In this document: positions 39,501-48,916 of the stretch, piece after piece
Layout: each line of letters opens with the position of its first letter
Numbering within the stretch: the stretch's first letter is position 1
NCBI RefSeq assembly: GCF_022213955.1
Contig: NZ_JAKNTW010000017.1
Coordinates: forward strand, 62,001 to 126,000
From: Dolomitihabitans soli
Lineage (GTDB): Bacteria; Actinomycetota; Actinomycetes; Streptosporangiales; Streptosporangiaceae
Length of the DNA: 64,000 bases
Reading direction: 5' to 3'
Made by a program: the position numbers and the translations under genes
Notes under the pieces: model-generated
The model's input: the letters and a program-made list of their open reading frames with translations, nothing else
What the model was told of the DNA's origin: nothing
Database searches by the model: none

Positions 39501-40205
39501 TCAGCGCGAGGGGAACCTTTCGCCCGCGTCGGGCAGCCGGTTCCTGAGCACCTCGGAGACCGTCACCACGTGATAGCCGCGCTTCTTCAGCGTGCTGAGG
39601 ATCAACGGCATCGCCGCGACCGTGCCCGGGACGATGTCGTGCAGCAGGACGACCCCGTCACGCCTGGCCAGGCGCAACACCTTCTTGGCGATCGCCTTCT
39701 TGTCGCGCAGTTCCCAGTCTCTGCTGCTGTCGGTCCACAGGATCACCGGCACTCCGGCGAACCCGGCCACCGACTCCACCCGCTCGTCGGTCGCGCCGAA
39801 CGGCGGGCGCATCATCTTCGGGCGCACCCCCGTCGCCTTCCTGATGGCCTTCGACGTCTTGTCGAGCTGGTCGAAGATCTTCTGGTCCGGCAGTTCGGTG
39901 AGCCGTGCGTGGTCGAAGGTGTGATTGGCGATCTCGTGCCCCTCGCGGCGCATCCGGCGCGCCACTGCGGGTCGCTTCTGCACTTCCCGGCCGACCAGGA
40001 AGAAGGTCACCTTCAGCCGGTTCTTCTTGAGGGTGTCAAGGAGCTTGACGGTGTGCGGAGAGGGACCGTCGTCGAAGGTCAGCGCGATGCACTTGACCCT
40101 CGCGCAGTCGACCGTCTTGGCTTCGGCTGGAGTCGCCACCGCCACTAAGACGCAGATCGCCGTCACCGCAACACAGATACGCCGCCACATACACCCTCGC
40201 CCCAT
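39501..40205 (-). CDS. Secreted polysaccharide deacetylase (NodB/CE4 fold) 2
   Basis: A 234-residue paralogue of the neighbouring deacetylase, sharing the same framework, including VDCA(R/K)VKCIALTFDDGP. The signal peptide is hydrophobic about 10-27 (ending TPAEA). Motifs: TFDDGP, HTFDHARL, RPPFGA, DSSRDW and LLHDI, all intact. The start could also be the ATG at 40190 (MWRRICVAV). The tandem arrangement suggests duplication; the two copies may act on different glycans. Confidence 0.88.
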   Translation of the reverse strand: MGRGCMWRRICVAVTAICVLVAVATPAEAKTVDCARVKCIALTFDDGPSPHTVKLLDTLKKNRLKVTFFLVGREVQKRPAVARRMRREGHEIANHTFDHARLTELPDQKIFDQLDKTSKAIRKATGVRPKMMRPPFGATDERVESVAGFAGVPVILWTDSSRDWELRDKKAIAKKVLRLARRDGVVLLHDIVPGTVAAMPLILSTLKKRGYHVVTVSEVLRNRLPDAGERFPSR

Positions 40206-40343
40206 TCGATCAAGCCCAGCTGACCGTATCCCACGCCGGACCGCGTCAGGACCACCCAGAACGGACAGGTCTGCCAGTCGTTTCGCTACCCAGCGTGATT
40301 AGTTCGCTACAGTTCTTGTCCGCCGGTGAACTGGGAGCGCACG

Positions 40344-42632
40344 ATGACGATCACGGCCCCTGAACGGGTGGCGGAAGCAAGCGGGCGGCGGCCGTCGCGG
40401 TACGGCCCCTGGCTCGGCGGCCTGTCGGCCGCGGCGGTCCTCGCCGGCACCGCGCACGCGCTGCTGGCCTACGACACTCCCGCAGCTCAGGCGGGTGTTT
40501 TCGGCGTCTACGTCGTCCTCGGCCTGATGATTCCCGGCACGCTGATCTGGCGCGCGTGCTCGCCGATCCGGTGCGTCCTGGCCGTCGACCTGGCCGCCGG
40601 AACCGCCGTCGGCTATGCGGCGGAGGTGCTCGCCTACATCGTGGCCCGCGCCCTGGACGCCCCCCGATGGTTCCTGCTGTGGCCGGTGGTCACCATGGTG
40701 ATATTCCTCACTGTTCCCCGGTTGCGACGGCACTGGCGGGGCGGGCCGGAACGCATGCCGGCGACGGCGGCCTGGTCGCTGTCCGGCCTCGTCACGATCG
40801 CCGTGGTGTGGGCCGCCACCCTCTTCTACCGGACCCACGGCCTGAGCTGGCCCGCCAACGGCAGCCCCTACATCGACATGCCGTACCACCTGTCGCTCAT
40901 CGGCGAGCTCAGACACCACATGCCGCCGGAAGTCCCGCAGGTCATCGGCGAGCCCCTGTCCTACCACTGGTTCGTCTACGCCGATCTGGCCGCGACGACC
41001 TGGGCGACGGGGATCGAACCGGAGACGCTGCTCTACCGCCTGGCGATCCTGCCGATGGGGCTGGCGGTCATGGTCCTGATCGCCGGGCTGGCCCGCCTGA
41101 TCAGCGGGTCGTGGTGGGCGGGCGTCGGCGCGGTGCTCCTGACCGCGTTCGTGGGCTCCCCGCCGCTCTACTCGTGGCGCACGACCCCGCTGCCGAGCGG
41201 GTCGCCCGCCGCGGTGTCCTGGCTCAGCCCCACCCACACGTTCGGCGCGCTGCTGTTCGGGGCGCTGGTGCTCGTCGTCGCGGGCATCCTGACCACCCGT
41301 TCGGTACGGCCGGCCACGATGATCCTGGTGGTCGGCCTCCTCATGGTGGTGGCCGGGGCCAAGTCCACCTACATTCCGCTGCTGGTGGCCGGTCTCGCGC
41401 TGCTGCTCGTGTTCGGGCGCGGGCTGCGCCGTACCGCGTCGCTGTTGCTCGTGCCGGCCCTCGCGGTCCTGGCGTTCGCGCAGGTCGTGCTGTTCGGCGG
41501 GAAGACGCAGGGGACGGCGGTGCAGCCGGGGGCCACCGGGGTCAAACTGCTCGCCTCCTTCGTCCCGCCGGACCAGCAGGTGGATCTCGGGATGCTGCCG
41601 GCGGTGTTCTGCCTGGCGCTGGTCATCGGGTGGATCGCGGCCTTCGCGGGAGTGACGGGGTTGTGGCGGGCCCGCGGGGCGTGCGAAGGGGCGGTGGTGA
41701 TCCTGTGTGCGGGGATCGGACTGGGCGGGGTGGGCGGGGTGCTGCTGCTCGGCCACCCGTCGCTGAGCCAGTTCTACTTCCTGCGCGGGGCGTGGCCGTG
41801 GCTCGCGGTGATCGCGGCGGTGGGGCTGTGGGCCGCGCTCCGGGAGGCGCCGCCGCGGGTACGGCCCGTGCTGGTCGTCGCCGGGGCGGCGGCGGGTACG
41901 GCGGCGGCCCTGATGATCGGCGGCGACGGCGCGGCGGAACCCGATCTCACGCTGGGCGTCTCCGGGATGGTGTGGCCGCTGCTCGGCCCGCCGCTGATCC
42001 TGGCCGGGCTGGTCATGGCGGCCGTGCTGATCCTGCACCGCGTAACGGGCGGGCCGGCCGTGATCCTGCTCGCGGTGACGGCCCTGTGCGTCACCGGCAC
42101 CGTGGACTCGCTCGTGCAGGCCGAGGCCCGCCGGCCGGTCGCCGAGCAGATCCCCGAGATCCCGGAGGGAGCCGCGCCGGCGGCCCACTGGCTGCGCGCC
42201 AACACCGGCCCCGACGAGGTCGTCGCGACGAACGCGCACTGCCGCGGCGCGGGCCTCAAACGATGCGAGAACCGCCATTTCTGGATCTCCGCGTATACCG
42301 AGCGCCGGATGCTCGTCGAAGGCTGGGCCTATACGGCGACCAATATCGGACAGGTGGTCGGCTCCGCCGATGACAAATACACCCAATTTCCCTTCTGGGA
42401 TGTGAAAAGGCAGGCGGTGAACGACGCGGTCTTCCGCGACCCGTCGCGCGCGGCGATCCGGCGGCTGGTGGAGGAGTACGGCGTGCGCTGGCTCTTCGTG
42501 GACGAACGTGACCGGCGGCTGAACCCGAGAGTGGGAGAATTCGCCGCACTGAGGTACAGGAGCGGTTGGTGCGCGGTTTACCAGATAATCCCCTGGGCGG
42601 TGAACCCCACGGTTTTCTCCCCGGTCGTGTAA
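40344..42632 (+). CDS. Large polytopic membrane protein, possible GT-C glycosyltransferase
   Basis: About 762 residues with a dozen or more hydrophobic segments and a soluble C-terminal region of about 170 residues (after EARRPVAEQIPEIPEG) that ends WCAVYQIIPWAV. An early extracytoplasmic loop has DMPYHLSLIGELRHH, with acidic and His residues such as GT-C enzymes use, and SYHWFVYADLA. The ATG at 40344 has GGGAG upstream; the GTG at 40326 is an alternative. No precise family is recognised. Followed by a GT2-GtrA gene, it probably belongs to lipid-linked sugar transfer at the cell surface. Confidence 0.6.
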   Translation: MTITAPERVAEASGRRPSRYGPWLGGLSAAAVLAGTAHALLAYDTPAAQAGVFGVYVVLGLMIPGTLIWRACSPIRCVLAVDLAAGTAVGYAAEVLAYIVARALDAPRWFLLWPVVTMVIFLTVPRLRRHWRGGPERMPATAAWSLSGLVTIAVVWAATLFYRTHGLSWPANGSPYIDMPYHLSLIGELRHHMPPEVPQVIGEPLSYHWFVYADLAATTWATGIEPETLLYRLAILPMGLAVMVLIAGLARLISGSWWAGVGAVLLTAFVGSPPLYSWRTTPLPSGSPAAVSWLSPTHTFGALLFGALVLVVAGILTTRSVRPATMILVVGLLMVVAGAKSTYIPLLVAGLALLLVFGRGLRRTASLLLVPALAVLAFAQVVLFGGKTQGTAVQPGATGVKLLASFVPPDQQVDLGMLPAVFCLALVIGWIAAFAGVTGLWRARGACEGAVVILCAGIGLGGVGGVLLLGHPSLSQFYFLRGAWPWLAVIAAVGLWAALREAPPRVRPVLVVAGAAAGTAAALMIGGDGAAEPDLTLGVSGMVWPLLGPPLILAGLVMAAVLILHRVTGGPAVILLAVTALCVTGTVDSLVQAEARRPVAEQIPEIPEGAAPAAHWLRANTGPDEVVATNAHCRGAGLKRCENRHFWISAYTERRMLVEGWAYTATNIGQVVGSADDKYTQFPFWDVKRQAVNDAVFRDPSRAAIRRLVEEYGVRWLFVDERDRRLNPRVGEFAALRYRSGWCAVYQIIPWAVNPTVFSPVV

Positions 42633-42738
42633 ACGGTTCCCCATCAATGGAATAACCGGCGCGTCACTCTGCCACCGTAATCCGGTGACCTCACAAACTG
42701 GCTGGGAAACGCGGTTCCGAGTCAGCCGGAGGGTACGG

Positions 42739-43986
42739 GTGTTGGACAACGATGTAGCCCTGGATGACAGGGCGACCCCCGGCGGAACCGCCGTGGACAT
42801 GCGCCCGCCCACCGTCGACATCGTGATCCCCGTCCTGAACGAGGAACGCGCCCTGCGCGGGTGCGTCGAGACGTTGCATGCCTTCCTCAGCACGTCGTTC
42901 CCGCTGACCTGGCGGATCACCATCGCCGACAACGGCAGCACGGACGACACATGGACCATCGCCGGCGAACTCGCGGCCGATCTGCCGTACGTTCACGCGA
43001 GCAGGATCGAGGTGCGCGGCCGGGGGGCGGCGCTCAGGGCGGCGTGGAGCGAGAGCCCGGCGGAGATCGTCGCCTACATGGACGTCGATCTCTCCACCGA
43101 CCTCGACGCGTTGCTTCCGCTGGTGGCGCCGCTGGTCAGCGGGCACTCCGAGATCGCCATCGGGTCACGCCTGGTGCGCTCCTCGCGGGTACGGCGCACG
43201 GCGAAACGCGAGCTGATCTCGCGCTGCTACAACCTCGCCCTCCGGGTCAGCTTCGGCATCGGGTTCAGCGACGCCCAGTGCGGCTTCAAGGCCGTGCGGG
43301 CCGACGTGGTCCGGCCGCTGCTCGCGAAGGTGCAGGACGACGCCTGGTTCTTCGACACCGAACTGCTGCTGCTCGCCGAGCACAACGGGCTGCGCGTGCA
43401 CGAGACGCCGGTGGACTGGTTCGAGGACGTCGACTCGCGGGTGAAGGTGATGAGCACCGCCTGGGAGGACGTCCGCGGGATGGTCCGGGTCGCGCGCGGC
43501 ATCTCGCGCGGGGCCGCCACGATCGACGTGCCGCGCCGCCGCGAACTGGCGCCCGTCCACCCCCAGGCCGTGATCGCCCCGCCGCCCAACCCGCTGCTCG
43601 CCAAACTTGTCTCCTTCGCGCTGATCGGCCTGGTCTCCACCGTCTTCCACACGGCCCTCTACGCGGCGCTGCGCACGATGTGGTCGCCCGAATGGGCCAA
43701 CCTGGTGGCACTCGCGATCAGCGCGGTCGGCAACACCGAGGCGAACCGCCGCTGGACCTTCGGCCGACGCGGCGGCACCCGGATGCGCGCGCACTCCCGC
43801 GCAGGGCTGATCTTCGCGCTCAACTACCTGGTCACGACGCTCTTCGTGGTGTCGGCCGTGCAGGCACTGCCGGAATACGGCCGAGGACTGGAACTGGCGG
43901 CGCTGGTCTCCGCCTACATCATGATGGCGATCCTGCGCTTCGTCGCCCTGGACCGCTGGGTCTTCCGCGTCCCCCGCACCTCGTGA
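42739..43986 (+). CDS. GT2 glycosyltransferase fused to GtrA-like membrane domain
   Basis: About 415 residues. The N-terminal ~240 residues are a DPM1-like GT-A domain (VDIVIPVLNEERALRGCVET, ADNGSTDDTW, YMDVDLSTDLDALLPL with the DxD, then SDAQCGFKAVRADVV), typical of polyprenyl-phosphate mannosyl/glucosyl transferases. The last ~130 residues are a four-helix GtrA-like domain (LVSFALIGLVSTVFHTALYA...NTEANRRWTF), which helps flip the lipid-linked sugar. I take the GTG at 42739 because GGAGGG sits 5 bases upstream. It would feed a GT-C enzyme such as the one upstream. Confidence 0.88.
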   Translation: MLDNDVALDDRATPGGTAVDMRPPTVDIVIPVLNEERALRGCVETLHAFLSTSFPLTWRITIADNGSTDDTWTIAGELAADLPYVHASRIEVRGRGAALRAAWSESPAEIVAYMDVDLSTDLDALLPLVAPLVSGHSEIAIGSRLVRSSRVRRTAKRELISRCYNLALRVSFGIGFSDAQCGFKAVRADVVRPLLAKVQDDAWFFDTELLLLAEHNGLRVHETPVDWFEDVDSRVKVMSTAWEDVRGMVRVARGISRGAATIDVPRRRELAPVHPQAVIAPPPNPLLAKLVSFALIGLVSTVFHTALYAALRTMWSPEWANLVALAISAVGNTEANRRWTFGRRGGTRMRAHSRAGLIFALNYLVTTLFVVSAVQALPEYGRGLELAALVSAYIMMAILRFVALDRWVFRVPRTS

Positions 43987-44049
43987 CCGGTACGCTCCGC
44001 ACCTCGACACCCGTCCGCCGGCGCGCGCCGTCCGGTCGTGACGCCTGGA

Positions 44050-44233
44050 CCGGTTCGCGAGCGGAAGCCGTCGGTCGGGGGGTGTGAGCCGCCGGTTTCG
44101 GGTACGTGGTCCGGTTGGAGAGCAGGGGGTCGTGTCCGGTTCGCGAGCGGAAGCCGTCGGTCGGAGCGTGTGAGCCGGCGGTTCGGACGCGACCGGTCAG
44201 GCGCACGCGGACCGGTTCGCGAGCGGGAGCGGG
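44050..44233. repeat. Direct repeats between GT2-GtrA and luxC-like genes
   Basis: A unit of about 52 bases (ccggttcgcgagcggaagcc onward through gtgtgagccg) starts at 44050 and again at 44136. A partial third copy starts at 44212. It fills most of the convergent space; no gene is seen there. Confidence 0.85.
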
Positions 44234-44237
44234 CCGG

Positions 44238-45464
44238 TCAGGTGGAGATGGTCACCAGGCGGGTGAACTCCGCCAGCAGGTCGGTGCCGTCCCACACGCC
44301 GTTGAAGCTCAGCGCCGACCCGAACGGGACCATCCGGTCCACTCCCCGGCCCGCCAGCGCGCGGGCGAGCGCCTGCAGCTCGGGTACGGCGAAGCCGAAG
44401 TGGGTCATCGTCTGGTCCTTGCGCCGCACCACCGCCAGCAGGTCGTGGAGGCTGCCGAGCCGGGCATGGGCGAAGGTGCCCGCGCCCAGCCAGCGGCGCG
44501 GCAACCCGGCGGGGTCGGCGAGGTCGAGCATCGTCAGCGCGTTGCCGTGGAAGGCGACCCGGCCCACCGCGCCGTCGGCGGCCAGGCCGTACGCCGCGAC
44601 CCGCTTCTCCACCGCCATCGCCGCGTCGACCGGCCAGCGGCTCGCGGCCACGGCGGCCAGCCGTCCGGTGAAGTCGGCCATGGCCTCCTCGGCGTGGGAC
44701 GCGCCCACCCAGAAGATGGCCCGCGGTGAGGCGCAGGCCGCCTGGCCGAACCAGTAGGCGTCGTTGGCGAAGCCCTCGATCGCCCGCTGCCGGGTCTCCT
44801 CGGCCGCCGTCAGCCAGGCGGAGATGCTGATCACGGCGAAGGACGAGCGGTCGGGGAAGGTCAGATCCCGCGCGTGCGGCGGCAGCGGATGGCGCCTGAC
44901 CTCACGGACCGTCGAATCGCCGCCCCACACCACCCGCAGGTCGCACGCCGCGGACAGCCGGGCGGTCACCTCGCCGGAGCGGTCGTAGGAGACGATCCGC
45001 TGGGAGTGCGCGACGGCCGGATGGGTGTCGGGCAGGACGTCGAGCAGGACGTCGAGGACCGTGAGCGCGGCGGCCCCCGAGCGGGGCGACAGCCGTACGA
45101 CGTTGTGGTTGCCGACGAGGGCGGACAGCGCCCAGGAGTAGACGAAGACGGTGTCGACGTTGGCGGGCGGGATGTGGAAGACCAGGCCGCGCGGCACCCT
45201 CAGGTGGTTCTCCGCGTCGGGGCGCAGCCGGTCGAGCGCGCGGGAGACCTCGCCCCTGCGCAGGAAGAAGCCGAGCGCGGCCAGTTCGGGGTGGCGGCGC
45301 GCGACGTTCGGCGCGATCAGGCGACGGGCCACGGCCTCGAGGAAGCCGCGGACCCGCTCGTCGCCCACCGCGAGCGGCCCGTCGGGCGGTTCGGCGCGGG
45401 ACTCGGTCACCATCGTCTCGACCCCGACCGGCGGCCCGGCGGGAAACCTCGACTCCACGATCAC
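44238..45464 (-). CDS. LuxC-like acyl-CoA/acyl-protein reductase
   Basis: A 408-residue aldehyde-dehydrogenase-superfamily reductase of the LuxC type, which takes an acyl thioester to the aldehyde with NADPH. Segments HIPPANVDTVFVYSWALSAL, VVRLSPRSG and FGQAACASPR (catalytic Cys about residue 244) match the family. There are no luxAB luciferase genes in the window, so the aldehyde serves some other use. It is the last gene of a minus-strand ACP-SDR-ligase-LuxE-LuxC set, separated from luxE by 286 bases of repeat. Confidence 0.87.
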   Translation of the reverse strand: MIVESRFPAGPPVGVETMVTESRAEPPDGPLAVGDERVRGFLEAVARRLIAPNVARRHPELAALGFFLRRGEVSRALDRLRPDAENHLRVPRGLVFHIPPANVDTVFVYSWALSALVGNHNVVRLSPRSGAAALTVLDVLLDVLPDTHPAVAHSQRIVSYDRSGEVTARLSAACDLRVVWGGDSTVREVRRHPLPPHARDLTFPDRSSFAVISISAWLTAAEETRQRAIEGFANDAYWFGQAACASPRAIFWVGASHAEEAMADFTGRLAAVAASRWPVDAAMAVEKRVAAYGLAADGAVGRVAFHGNALTMLDLADPAGLPRRWLGAGTFAHARLGSLHDLLAVVRRKDQTMTHFGFAVPELQALARALAGRGVDRMVPFGSALSFNGVWDGTDLLAEFTRLVTIST

Positions 45465-45560
45465 GCCGTCCCCCTGAAGTGTCGTGCGGACCGGCCGCCG
45501 TGCCCTGCCGCCGCCGTCTCCCGGCTCACGCCGCTGCCCCGAAGCCTCGCCCGGAGCGGC

Positions 45561-45736
45561 GGTCGCGCCCGGGTTCTGTCGCCGTCGCCTTCGCGTGCAC
45601 GGTGTCCGGGAGGAAGGGCCGTGTGGAGTGATGCTCGGGCTCCACCGCGGTCGTGCCCGGGTTCTGTCGCCGTCGGCTTCGCGTGCACGAGGCCTGGGTG
45701 GAAGGGCCGTGTGGAGTGGTGCTCGGGCTCCACCGC
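45561..45736. repeat. Two 88-bp tandem repeats between luxE- and luxC-like genes
   Basis: Copy 1 runs 45561-45648 and copy 2 runs 45649-45736, sharing gcccgggttctgtcgccgtc, gaagggccgtgtggagtg and tgctcgggctccaccg. They occupy the only large gap in the otherwise overlapping operon. Confidence 0.88.
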
Positions 45737-45750
45737 TGTCGGCTCCGTGG

Positions 45751-46791
45751 TCACGCCGCCTCCCGGAAGGTGTCGCTGCAGCCGCGGGACTCCGCCTGGG
45801 GCAGCCGGCCGAGCACCGAGAAGCGCTTGCCCGGCCACGTGCCGTCGTCGACGCCGTGCACGACGCCGAGGTCCTCGGTGAGCAGCAGGTGCCCGGGATA
45901 CGAGGTGGGGAGCGTGCTGACCACTTCGATCAGGCCGGGTGTGCCGGTCGGCGTCTCCAGCCAGGTCTCCGGATCCCTGATCACCACGTCGGCGAAGTCG
46001 GGGCAGTAGAGCCCGTCGCCGGCGGGGCCTTCGAGGAAGGTCGTGCCGATCTGCTCGACCATCCCGTAGAAGTCGTGGATCCGGGTCAGCCCGGTGTCGG
46101 CGGCGAACCTCCGGCGGTACTCCTCGTTGACCACCGCCTCCCCGGCCATCCGCTTCCAGCCGCCGGAGTGGATCAGGATGCCGTTCGAGAGGTCGAGGCC
46201 GTGCTCACGAGCGGGCTCGTAGAGGTAGCGCCAGGTCATGAACGTGAACCCGAAGACGAGGTACGGCTCGCCGCCGTGCCGGGACAGGAAGGCACTGATC
46301 GCCGCCACGTCGGGAACACCCTCCTCGTCGAGGACGAAGACGTGCTCGCGCCCGAAGTTCATCATGCCGAGCACCCCGGCGCCGCGCGCGCTGAGCGTCG
46401 GATCGCGGACCACCGACCGGCTGTCGACCACCAGCATCGGCAGCCGCCGCTCACCGAGCACGACCCGTAGCGTCGCCGCGAGCATCTTGGGCTGCGCGGC
46501 GGCGGCGGCCCGGTCGAGATGGATCCGGCTGGACCGGTTCCCCGTGGTCCCGCTGGACGTCAGCACCCGGAACACCTCGTCGTCGGGGATGCTCTTCAGC
46601 TCATGCGTCTTGAACAGCCGGACCGGCAGCCACGGCAGCTCCGCCACCGAGTCGTACGGCGGCGCGGAGCCGATCGCGTCGAGGATGCGGCGGTAGGGCA
46701 GGCAGCAGAGGCGGTGGTGCTCGGTGAGCGCGGCCAGCTCGGGCAGCAGCCTGGCCTCCTTGACCGGCTGGGGAAAGGTGAACAGGCTCAT
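45751..46791 (-). CDS. LuxE-like acyl-protein synthetase
   Basis: A 346-residue member of the LuxE/PaaK adenylating group, which activates a carboxylic acid with ATP and passes it to a protein thiol or the LuxC reductase. Motifs: VLTSSGTTGNRSS (about 77-88), the phosphate loop of the family; HSGGWKRMAGEAV; and FYGMVEQIGT. The start overlaps the stop of the AMP-ligase gene (ATGA), so the two are coupled. Family members outside bioluminescence occur in glycan loci; the acid used here is unknown. Confidence 0.87.
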   Translation of the reverse strand: MSLFTFPQPVKEARLLPELAALTEHHRLCCLPYRRILDAIGSAPPYDSVAELPWLPVRLFKTHELKSIPDDEVFRVLTSSGTTGNRSSRIHLDRAAAAAQPKMLAATLRVVLGERRLPMLVVDSRSVVRDPTLSARGAGVLGMMNFGREHVFVLDEEGVPDVAAISAFLSRHGGEPYLVFGFTFMTWRYLYEPAREHGLDLSNGILIHSGGWKRMAGEAVVNEEYRRRFAADTGLTRIHDFYGMVEQIGTTFLEGPAGDGLYCPDFADVVIRDPETWLETPTGTPGLIEVVSTLPTSYPGHLLLTEDLGVVHGVDDGTWPGKRFSVLGRLPQAESRGCSDTFREAA

Positions 46792-48158
46792 TCGCGTGCC
46801 TCCAGCGAGCGGTAGTCGACCTTGCCGGTGCCGAGCAGCGGCAGCCGGTCGATGCCTCTGACGTCGAAGCCGCTCCAGTGCACGTTGAGGCGGGTGGCCA
46901 GGTCGTGGGCCAGCTCCCGGCAGGCGATCTCGCCGGTGCCCTCGGCCCAGACGACGATCCGGTCGTCGTCGCCGCTGACGGCGGCGACGGGGCCGTGCCC
47001 GCGCAGCAGCCGCTCGATGTCGTCGAGGTTCACCCGGATGCCGAAGACCTTCGCGATGCGCTTGAGCCTGCCGTCGAGATAGAGGTAGCCCTCGTCGTCG
47101 AGGTGGCCGAGGTCGCCGGTGCGCAGCACGCCGCCGAGGTCGTCGCCCCGCTCCAGATCGAGGGCGTTCTCCGCGTAGCCCATCATCACGTTGGGGCCCC
47201 GGTAGACGACCTCGCCGCCGTCGACGGACAACTCCCCGCCGGGGATCGCGCGCCCGACCGAGGTGAGCTTCTCCGCCAGCCGTTCCGGCGGCAACACCGC
47301 GATCCGCGGCGCCTCGGTCATGCCGTACATCTTGACCAGGTGTCCGCCGGTGCCGGCCATCCGGGCCGCGAAGTCGGTGATCAGCTCGGTGCGCAGCCTG
47401 GCGCCGGACTGGGTGATCATGCGCAGCTTGGGGTGCGCGGCCGGGTCGAAGCGCAGCCGGCGCAACATCTCGAACTGGTACGGCACGGCGGCGAGGGAGG
47501 TCGCGCCGCAGGAGTCGACCAGTGCCCAGAACGACCGGGCGAGCAGTCCGTCGCCGGTGACCAGGACGCCCGCGCCCGCGGTGAGATGGCAGTTGAGCGT
47601 GGTCAGGCCGTAGGTGTAGTGCAGCGGGAGGGTGGTGGGCCACAGGTCGCCCGGCGTGATCCGCAGTGCCTGGGCGACGGCTCTGGCGTTGGCCAGCACG
47701 GCGCGGGCGGCGAGCCGTACGAGCTTGGGGTTGCCGGTGGAGCCCGAGGTGGTGAGCAGGACCGACAACTCGGAGTGGGGGATCGGCGCGCCCCAGCGGG
47801 TCCAGCATTCGCCCGGCGGGTATCCGGCCGGCAGGTAGCGGCTCGGCAGGTATTCGCTCGGCGCGTCGGCTCCGGCGGGAGGCGCGGCCACGATGGCGGG
47901 GGCGAAGCGCGTGATGAGGTCGAGCAGTGTCGCGACCGGGATGGACGGGTCGAGCAGGGCGATCGGGCGGCCGGTGGCCAGCGCGGCGAGGTAGCGGATG
48001 ACCGCGGAGGTCTCGGCGGGCATCGGGCTGAAGAGCAGCCCGGGCGGCAACGCGGCGAGGTGTTCGGCGGCCGCGTCGATCCGGGAGGTCAGGGCGGCGC
48101 CTGACAGCTCCTCGCCGGAGGGGCCGTCGATCAGCCGCGCGTCGGGATGGGGGATCAG
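46788..48158 (-). CDS. AMP-dependent acyl ligase (adenylate-forming), probable CTG start
   Basis: An acyl-adenylating enzyme that would load a carboxylic acid onto the neighbouring ACP or CoA. Motifs: LLTTSGSTGNPKL (P-loop), KMYGMTEAP, RTGDLGHLDDEGYLYLDG and LGTGKVDYRSL with the catalytic Lys. The coding frame continues upstream of the first usual start (TTG 48050) as family-like sequence back to the SDR stop, where a CTG overlaps the TGA (CTGA, 48158-48155). No ATG, GTG or TTG exists in that stretch. I therefore give the CTG start (456 residues); TTG 48050 (420 residues) is the alternative. Confidence 0.8.
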   Translation of the reverse strand: MIPHPDARLIDGPSGEELSGAALTSRIDAAAEHLAALPPGLLFSPMPAETSAVIRYLAALATGRPIALLDPSIPVATLLDLITRFAPAIVAAPPAGADAPSEYLPSRYLPAGYPPGECWTRWGAPIPHSELSVLLTTSGSTGNPKLVRLAARAVLANARAVAQALRITPGDLWPTTLPLHYTYGLTTLNCHLTAGAGVLVTGDGLLARSFWALVDSCGATSLAAVPYQFEMLRRLRFDPAAHPKLRMITQSGARLRTELITDFAARMAGTGGHLVKMYGMTEAPRIAVLPPERLAEKLTSVGRAIPGGELSVDGGEVVYRGPNVMMGYAENALDLERGDDLGGVLRTGDLGHLDDEGYLYLDGRLKRIAKVFGIRVNLDDIERLLRGHGPVAAVSGDDDRIVVWAEGTGEIACRELAHDLATRLNVHWSGFDVRGIDRLPLLGTGKVDYRSLEARE

Positions 48159-48916
48159 AGGATCACCCCGCCGTCGACTCCCAGGACCTGCCCGGTGATG
48201 AAGCCGGCGTCGCCGGACAGCAGGAAGGCCACCGCGGCGGCGATGTCACCGGGCTCGGCGAGCCGGCCCAGCGGGGTCGCTCGCACCCGTTCGGCGCGGC
48301 CGTCCTCGTCGAGCGAGGCGAGCATGTCGGTCTCGACGAAACCGGGGGCCACCGCGTTGACCCTGATGCCCGCAGGGCCGAGCTCCTTGGCCGCCGACCT
48401 GGTCAGGCCGAGGACCGCCGCCTTCGTGGCGCCGTAGACGGCCTGACCGGTCGAGCCCCTGGTGGCCATGACGGAGGAGAGGAAGACGACCGCGGGCGCC
48501 ACGCCCCGGCGCAGCAGGCTCGCCGCCGACTGCAGGGTGTGGGTCGCGCCGATCGCGTTGACCTGGAACAGCCGCTCGACGGTCTCGCTGCCCATCATGC
48601 CGATCATCGCCGCCGCATGGATGCCGGCGTTGACGACGAGCGAGTCGAGCCGCCGGTGCCGCCGGTGGATCTCGCGCATCATGTCCGCGACGGCGGCCGG
48701 GTCGGCGACGTCGCCGTGCACGGCGTCGGTCTTGGCTCCGGTGTCGCGGGTGAGGGCGGACGCCGCCGCGGCGGCGGACTCGTAGGTGCGGCCGTGCAGG
48801 ACGACGGTGTGACCGCCGAGCGCGAGCCTGCGGGCGACGGCGTTGCCGATGCCCCTGGACGAGCCGGTGACCAGGCTGACGCGAGCCTCGACGGGCTCAG
48901 CCGCTGACGACGGCAC
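48155..48916 (-). CDS. FabG-like short-chain reductase
   Basis: A 253-residue SDR: TGSSRGIG (17-24), NAGIHAA, FLSSVMA and YGATK (Tyr/Lys pair, about 157-161), ending VLGVDGGVIL. Encoded right after an ACP gene (20-base overlap) and before an acyl ligase, it most likely reduces a 3-oxoacyl group on that ACP. The start is GTG 48916, within the ACP 3' end. Confidence 0.87.
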   Translation of the reverse strand: MPSSAAEPVEARVSLVTGSSRGIGNAVARRLALGGHTVVLHGRTYESAAAAASALTRDTGAKTDAVHGDVADPAAVADMMREIHRRHRRLDSLVVNAGIHAAAMIGMMGSETVERLFQVNAIGATHTLQSAASLLRRGVAPAVVFLSSVMATRGSTGQAVYGATKAAVLGLTRSAAKELGPAGIRVNAVAPGFVETDMLASLDEDGRAERVRATPLGRLAEPGDIAAAVAFLLSGDAGFITGQVLGVDGGVIL

